A DNA stretch of 9,571 nucleotides. It comes from an uncultured Asticcacaulis sp. Its GTDB lineage: Bacteria; Pseudomonadota; Alphaproteobacteria; Caulobacterales; Caulobacteraceae. The notes beneath the pieces were generated by a model. It saw only the letters and a program-made list of their open reading frames with translations, did no database searches and was not told the DNA's origin. How positions within the stretch are numbered: the first letter of the stretch is position 1; each line of letters starts with the position of its first letter. A program made the position numbers and the translations under genes. The stretch is taken from the NCBI GenBank assembly GCA_946480125.1, contig CAMLIY010000106.1:1-9571 (forward strand). The letters run 5' to 3'. Shown here one piece after another: positions 6,839 through 9,571 of this stretch.

Positions 6839-6869
6839 AGAGCGCCGATCCACCTGGATACGACGCTCT
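6839..6869. terminator. Stem-loop between the convergent MarR and ctpA genes
   Basis: AGAGCG (6839-6844) pairs with CGCTCT (6864-6869), and inside it ATCC (6848-6851) pairs with GGAT (6856-6859) around an ACCT loop. It fills the 71-base space between two converging stop codons, so a bidirectional transcription stop is the natural reading. The sequences after the stem on either strand (ATTTGC, or TGTTTATAT on the minus strand) are only moderately T-rich. Confidence 0.5.
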
Positions 6870-6888
6870 ATTTGCTATAACAGCCATA

Positions 6889-8370
6889 TTACTTTTTTGA
6901 CGGCGATGCCGGGCTGGAGACAGAGGCACTCGAAGATGCTGACGATGAACTGGTGCTGGAAGTCGCGCCAGGGACCGCGCCGGCAGGGGTTGCCGCCTTA
7001 GCCTTGGCTTCGAACTTGGCGCCCGGCTTATCGACCAGGTCGCTATCCGCCAGCTTGGCGCCGCGGGGGTGGGCCGCGGCCAGTTTGGCGTCGCCATTAT
7101 ATTTCAGCACATCGAGCGCGCGGGTCAGTTCGAAGTCACCGGTCTTGGTGTCGAAATCGGCCGGTGGCACTTCCTGGACGGCGTGAGCCGAGCGACGGAC
7201 CTTGCCTTCATCGGCATCCAGTGCATTGCCGTAGGCGGCCTCGGTATATTGCATGGCCGCGGTGGCGATATATTTCGCCTGCTCCTTGCTCATCGCCACT
7301 TCGAGATCGGGTTCGATGCCAGTCTTCTGGATCGAGCGGCCTGACGGCGTATAGTAGCGGGCAGTCGTCAGCTTGACGGCGCGGTTATCACCGAGATCGA
7401 TCACGCTCTGTACCGAGCCCTTGCCAAAGGTGGTGAGGCCGACAATGGTGGCGCGCTTGTGGTCCTGCAGGGCGCCGGAGACGATTTCCGCCGCCGAAGC
7501 CGTGCCCGGATTGGTGAGCACGACGATCGGCTTGCCATTCAGCATGTCGCCTTTTTTCGCCTGATAGCGGATGATATCCTTGGGGTCACGACCGCGCTGG
7601 CTGACGATCTCTCCGCCATCGAGGAACAGGTCCGCCACGCCGACCGATTGTTCGAGCAGGCCGCCGGGATTGTTGCGCAGGTCGAGCACCAGGCCCTTCA
7701 TGTTCGGATTTTTGGCCATCAGGTCAGCCAGCTGCGTCTTGGTATCGTTGGCGGTGGTTTCCGAGAAGGAAGCGATACGCAGATAACCGTAATCGCCTTC
7801 CATGCGCGTCTTGACCGACTTGACGACGATGATTTCACGGGTCAATGACACATCGAACGGTTCGGTCTTGCCGGTGCGGACAATGGTGACCGTGAGCTTG
7901 GTATTGGCCTCGCCCTTCATCTTGGAAATGGCGTCATTGAGCGGCAGGCCGAGGATGGAAGTGCCATCGATGGCGGTAATATAGTCACCCGATTCGATGC
8001 CGGCTTTTTGGGCGGGGGTATCGTCCATCGGGGTGACGACCTTGACCGCGCCGTCCTCGCCGGTCACTTCCAGGCCGATGCCGCCATAGGAGCCGCGCGT
8101 CTTTTCCTTCAGGTCGGTATAGTCATCGTCCGACAGATAGTTGGAATGGGGATCGAGCGAGGCCAGCATACCTTCGAGCGCGGCATTGATCAGTTTTTTG
8201 GAATCGACGGGAACGACATAATCCTGCTGGACGATGGCCAGCACATTACCGAATAGTTCCAGTTGCTTATAGGTATCCGAACGAGGCGCGAAGGCCGGCT
8301 GGCTGGCATAGGCGACGGCCCCGATGCTCAGGGCGACAACAGCGGCACCGGCAAGATAAATATTCTTCAT
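6889..8370 (-). CDS. ctpA: S41 family C-terminal processing peptidase (CtpA)
   Basis: This 493-residue serine protease is exported to, or anchored facing, the periplasm, where CtpA-type enzymes trim or degrade envelope proteins. The N-terminus MKNIYLAGAAVVALSIGAVAYA is a signal sequence, with AFA at 26-28 as a possible cleavage site. A PDZ domain spans about 95-180 (YGGIGLEV, then GIESGDYITAIDG). The S41 core follows, with LDLRNNPGG (229-237), catalytic S292 in PGTASAAE and catalytic K317 in TTFGKGSVQ. YYTPSGRSIQKTGIEPD is another family signature. After about residue 430 there is a low-complexity tail rich in Ala, Ser and Lys, ending SPSKK. The start at 8370 is chosen over an ATG at 8388 because GAGGA lies just before it and the signal sequence starts there. 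It lies 132 bp downstream of the EnvC-like gene, the usual alphaproteobacterial pairing, so the two probably work in the same envelope process. Confidence 0.95.
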   Translation of the reverse strand: MKNIYLAGAAVVALSIGAVAYASQPAFAPRSDTYKQLELFGNVLAIVQQDYVVPVDSKKLINAALEGMLASLDPHSNYLSDDDYTDLKEKTRGSYGGIGLEVTGEDGAVKVVTPMDDTPAQKAGIESGDYITAIDGTSILGLPLNDAISKMKGEANTKLTVTIVRTGKTEPFDVSLTREIIVVKSVKTRMEGDYGYLRIASFSETTANDTKTQLADLMAKNPNMKGLVLDLRNNPGGLLEQSVGVADLFLDGGEIVSQRGRDPKDIIRYQAKKGDMLNGKPIVVLTNPGTASAAEIVSGALQDHKRATIVGLTTFGKGSVQSVIDLGDNRAVKLTTARYYTPSGRSIQKTGIEPDLEVAMSKEQAKYIATAAMQYTEAAYGNALDADEGKVRRSAHAVQEVPPADFDTKTGDFELTRALDVLKYNGDAKLAAAHPRGAKLADSDLVDKPGAKFEAKAKAATPAGAVPGATSSTSSSSASSSASVSSPASPSKK

Positions 8371-8401
8371 TAGGTCCTCGAAGGGCATACAATCAGCTTA
8401 C

Positions 8402-8428
8402 CATATAAGAGTGCGAACATGGCGTAAA
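8402..8428 (-). promoter_or_regulatory. Weak candidate promoter for ctpA
   Basis: On the minus strand TATATG (8407-8402) follows TTTACG (8428-8423) with a 15-base spacer, and the start of transcription would fall about 25 bases before the ctpA ATG. Both boxes are imperfect and the spacing is short. It would allow ctpA to be transcribed apart from the EnvC-like gene; read-through from that gene is equally possible. Confidence 0.22.
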
Positions 8429-8458
8429 CGGGGCGTGGTTATTTAGTTTGCGGCATCA

Positions 8459-8495
8459 CGTCCTCTGACGGACGGATTTCCGATAAATGGCGTCC
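8459..8495. repeat. Alternating CGTCC/GGACG segments between the EnvC-like gene and ctpA
   Basis: CGTCC (8459-8463), GGACG (8470-8474) and CGTCC (8491-8495) allow two mutually exclusive 5-base stems sharing the middle segment. They begin seven bases after the EnvC-like stop codon in its direction of transcription. The stems are short and not followed by a T run, so a role in termination or mRNA processing is only a possibility. Confidence 0.25.
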
Positions 8496-8502
8496 AGCGA
8501 CC

Positions 8503-9571
8503 CTATCGGAGGGCCATCTGGAGGGAGGTCGCGGGATTTACGGGTGTCTCGCCTTTGCGCAACTCCATATAAAGGACGGCTTTTTTATCGGAGAGGTTTG
8601 GCATTCGCCCCAGGGGTTCGTGACGGCCGACGGTTTGTCCCTGCTGGACATAGATGCGGCCAATGCCGGTGATAACCACGCGGTAATCATGACCGATGCT
8701 GAGAACGACAACCTGACCATAAGATTCGAGCGGACCGGCATATTCGACCTCGCCTTCGGCCGGCGCGGTAACCTGAGAGCCGGGCAGGGCCGCGTAGGAA
8801 ACACCGCGACTGGAAGGGCCTTCACCTTCTGTTTGGCCAAAATTGCGCGTGATATCGCCAACCACGGGGGGCTGCAAATGGCTACGATCGATAGCCGGCG
8901 CGCCAAAAAATTTAAGCGGCAGATCGCCGGTCAGGCGATTTTCACGCGCTTTCAATTCGGCGGCGGCCGCATCCATCTGGTCGGCCTGATTCAGCAACTG
9001 GTCTTCCAGGTCCATCTTCTGCTGGATGAGTCGCTCAATCTCGCTGCGTTGCTCGGAGACCTCGCTTTCGGAAATGAAGATGGCTTCGTTTTGCAGCGCC
9101 GCCTGACGGCGCAGATTGACGAGCTGGCTGTTTTGTCTCACCAGGCTTTGGGTGCGCTTTTGCAGTTCCGGGGTTATGGCGCGCATGATGATGGCGGCGA
9201 GCACGGCGTCATTGGCCTTACGCGGGGTGACAAACAGCGCTGGCGGTGGATTGCGCGAATAGATCTGCAAGGCGGAAAGCAGGCGGGTCTGTTTGTCGCG
9301 CTCGGCGATCAACTGGCGGGAAATATCGGTTTCCTGCTGGTTGATGGTTTCCAGCTTGGCGCGATAGATGGCCGAGCGGGTTTCGCCGGTGCCTTGTTTC
9401 CTTGAAATTTCGATAATCTGCTCACGCAGGGCCTCGACCTCCTGAGCGATCTGGCGGGCCGAGCGGCGATGGGTGTCGCTTTTGCGCTCCTCGGCGCGCC
9501 GTTGGGCCGACAGGGTATCAAGGGTGGCGCGGTCGGCTGCGGAAAGGTCATGCGTACGTTGCTGCGCATCG
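8503..9571 (-). CDS. envC: EnvC-like murein hydrolase activator (degenerate LytM/M23), 5' end missing
   Basis: The frame is open from the window edge to TAG at 8503, giving 355 residues; the true start and any signal peptide lie beyond 9571. About residues 1-100 and 140-215 are charged, Gln/Glu/Arg-rich coiled coil. Between them is a segment (NPPPALFVTPRKANDAVLAAIIMRAITPEL, about 107-136) typical of EnvC-family proteins. The last 120 residues are an M23/LytM fold (GSQVTAPAEGEVEYAG, YGQVVVLSIGHDY, VQQGQTVGRHEPLG, LYMELRKG). The zinc-ligand positions of active M23 enzymes are replaced: SSRGVSY where H-x-G-x-D is expected, ITGI for YAHL, and LYMELR for LHFEIR. This predicts a non-catalytic activator of periplasmic amidases acting at septation, as known for E. 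coli EnvC. It lies upstream of ctpA in the same direction. A TTG at 9312 is internal and not a start. Confidence 0.92.
   Translation of the reverse strand, partial: DAQQRTHDLSAADRATLDTLSAQRRAEERKSDTHRRSARQIAQEVEALREQIIEISRKQGTGETRSAIYRAKLETINQQETDISRQLIAERDKQTRLLSALQIYSRNPPPALFVTPRKANDAVLAAIIMRAITPELQKRTQSLVRQNSQLVNLRRQAALQNEAIFISESEVSEQRSEIERLIQQKMDLEDQLLNQADQMDAAAAELKARENRLTGDLPLKFFGAPAIDRSHLQPPVVGDITRNFGQTEGEGPSSRGVSYAALPGSQVTAPAEGEVEYAGPLESYGQVVVLSIGHDYRVVITGIGRIYVQQGQTVGRHEPLGRMPNLSDKKAVLYMELRKGETPVNPATSLQMALR

Noticed and set aside
8371..8388. ATG at 8388 as the ctpA start
   Set aside because: It lacks a ribosome-binding site and would put six charged or polar residues before the signal sequence; the ATG at 8370 has GAGGA just upstream.
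8503..9405. Plus-strand open frames within the EnvC-like region (for example 8620-9405)
   Set aside because: They lie opposite a gene with clear EnvC/LytM motifs and have no recognisable domain of their own.
9309..9569. 86-codon minus-strand open frame at the window edge, suggesting a frameshift in the EnvC-like gene
   Set aside because: Translating the frame of the EnvC-like protein upstream of 9312 shows it stays open to the window edge with coiled-coil sequence, so there is no frameshift and the 86-codon frame is a shadow.

Overview
The window reads as ordinary chromosomal housekeeping DNA of a high-GC alphaproteobacterium. The gene order dapF-mtaB-ftsY-septation protein A, the EnvC/CtpA pair, the FtsY without an acidic N-terminal domain and the protein sequences suggest a member of Caulobacterales (Caulobacter/Asticcacaulis-like). 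That assignment is inferred from memory of these families, not from a search. I see no phage, transposon, CRISPR array, rRNA or tRNA, and no obvious new multi-gene system.

Layout. (1) 1-506, +: the C-terminal quarter of an M3-family zinc oligopeptidase (Dcp/OpdA type), followed by a GC-rich palindrome and a clear intrinsic terminator. (2) 728-2209, +: a membrane-bound diguanylate cyclase with about ten N-terminal transmembrane segments, an intact GGEEF active site and an RxxD inhibitory site. (3) 2269-6051, +: four tightly packed genes, dapF (lysine/peptidoglycan precursor), mtaB (tRNA ms2t6A37 modification), ftsY (SRP receptor) and a YciB/IspZ-like membrane protein. They have 4, 4 and 1 bp stop/start overlaps and probably form one translationally coupled operon. 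A candidate promoter lies so close to the dapF ATG that the mRNA may be leaderless. (4) 6146-6817, +: a MarR-family regulator with an unusual lysine-rich C-terminal tail, preceded by repeated GTCGTGA boxes. (5) 6889-9571, -: a convergent pair, an EnvC-like murein hydrolase activator (5' end beyond the window) followed by the S41 protease CtpA, separated by about 130 bp. A stem-loop lies between the converging MarR and ctpA genes.

Functionally the window is weighted towards the cell envelope: DapF supplies meso-diaminopimelate for peptidoglycan, FtsY handles membrane protein targeting, the YciB-like protein is tied to envelope and septum integrity, EnvC activates septal amidases, and CtpA is a periplasmic processing protease. 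The rest is c-di-GMP signalling, tRNA modification and a transcription factor. No stretch of more than 300 bp lacks a gene. The gaps (507-727, 2210-2268, 6052-6145, 6818-6888, 8371-8502) hold the hairpins, candidate promoters and repeats listed below.
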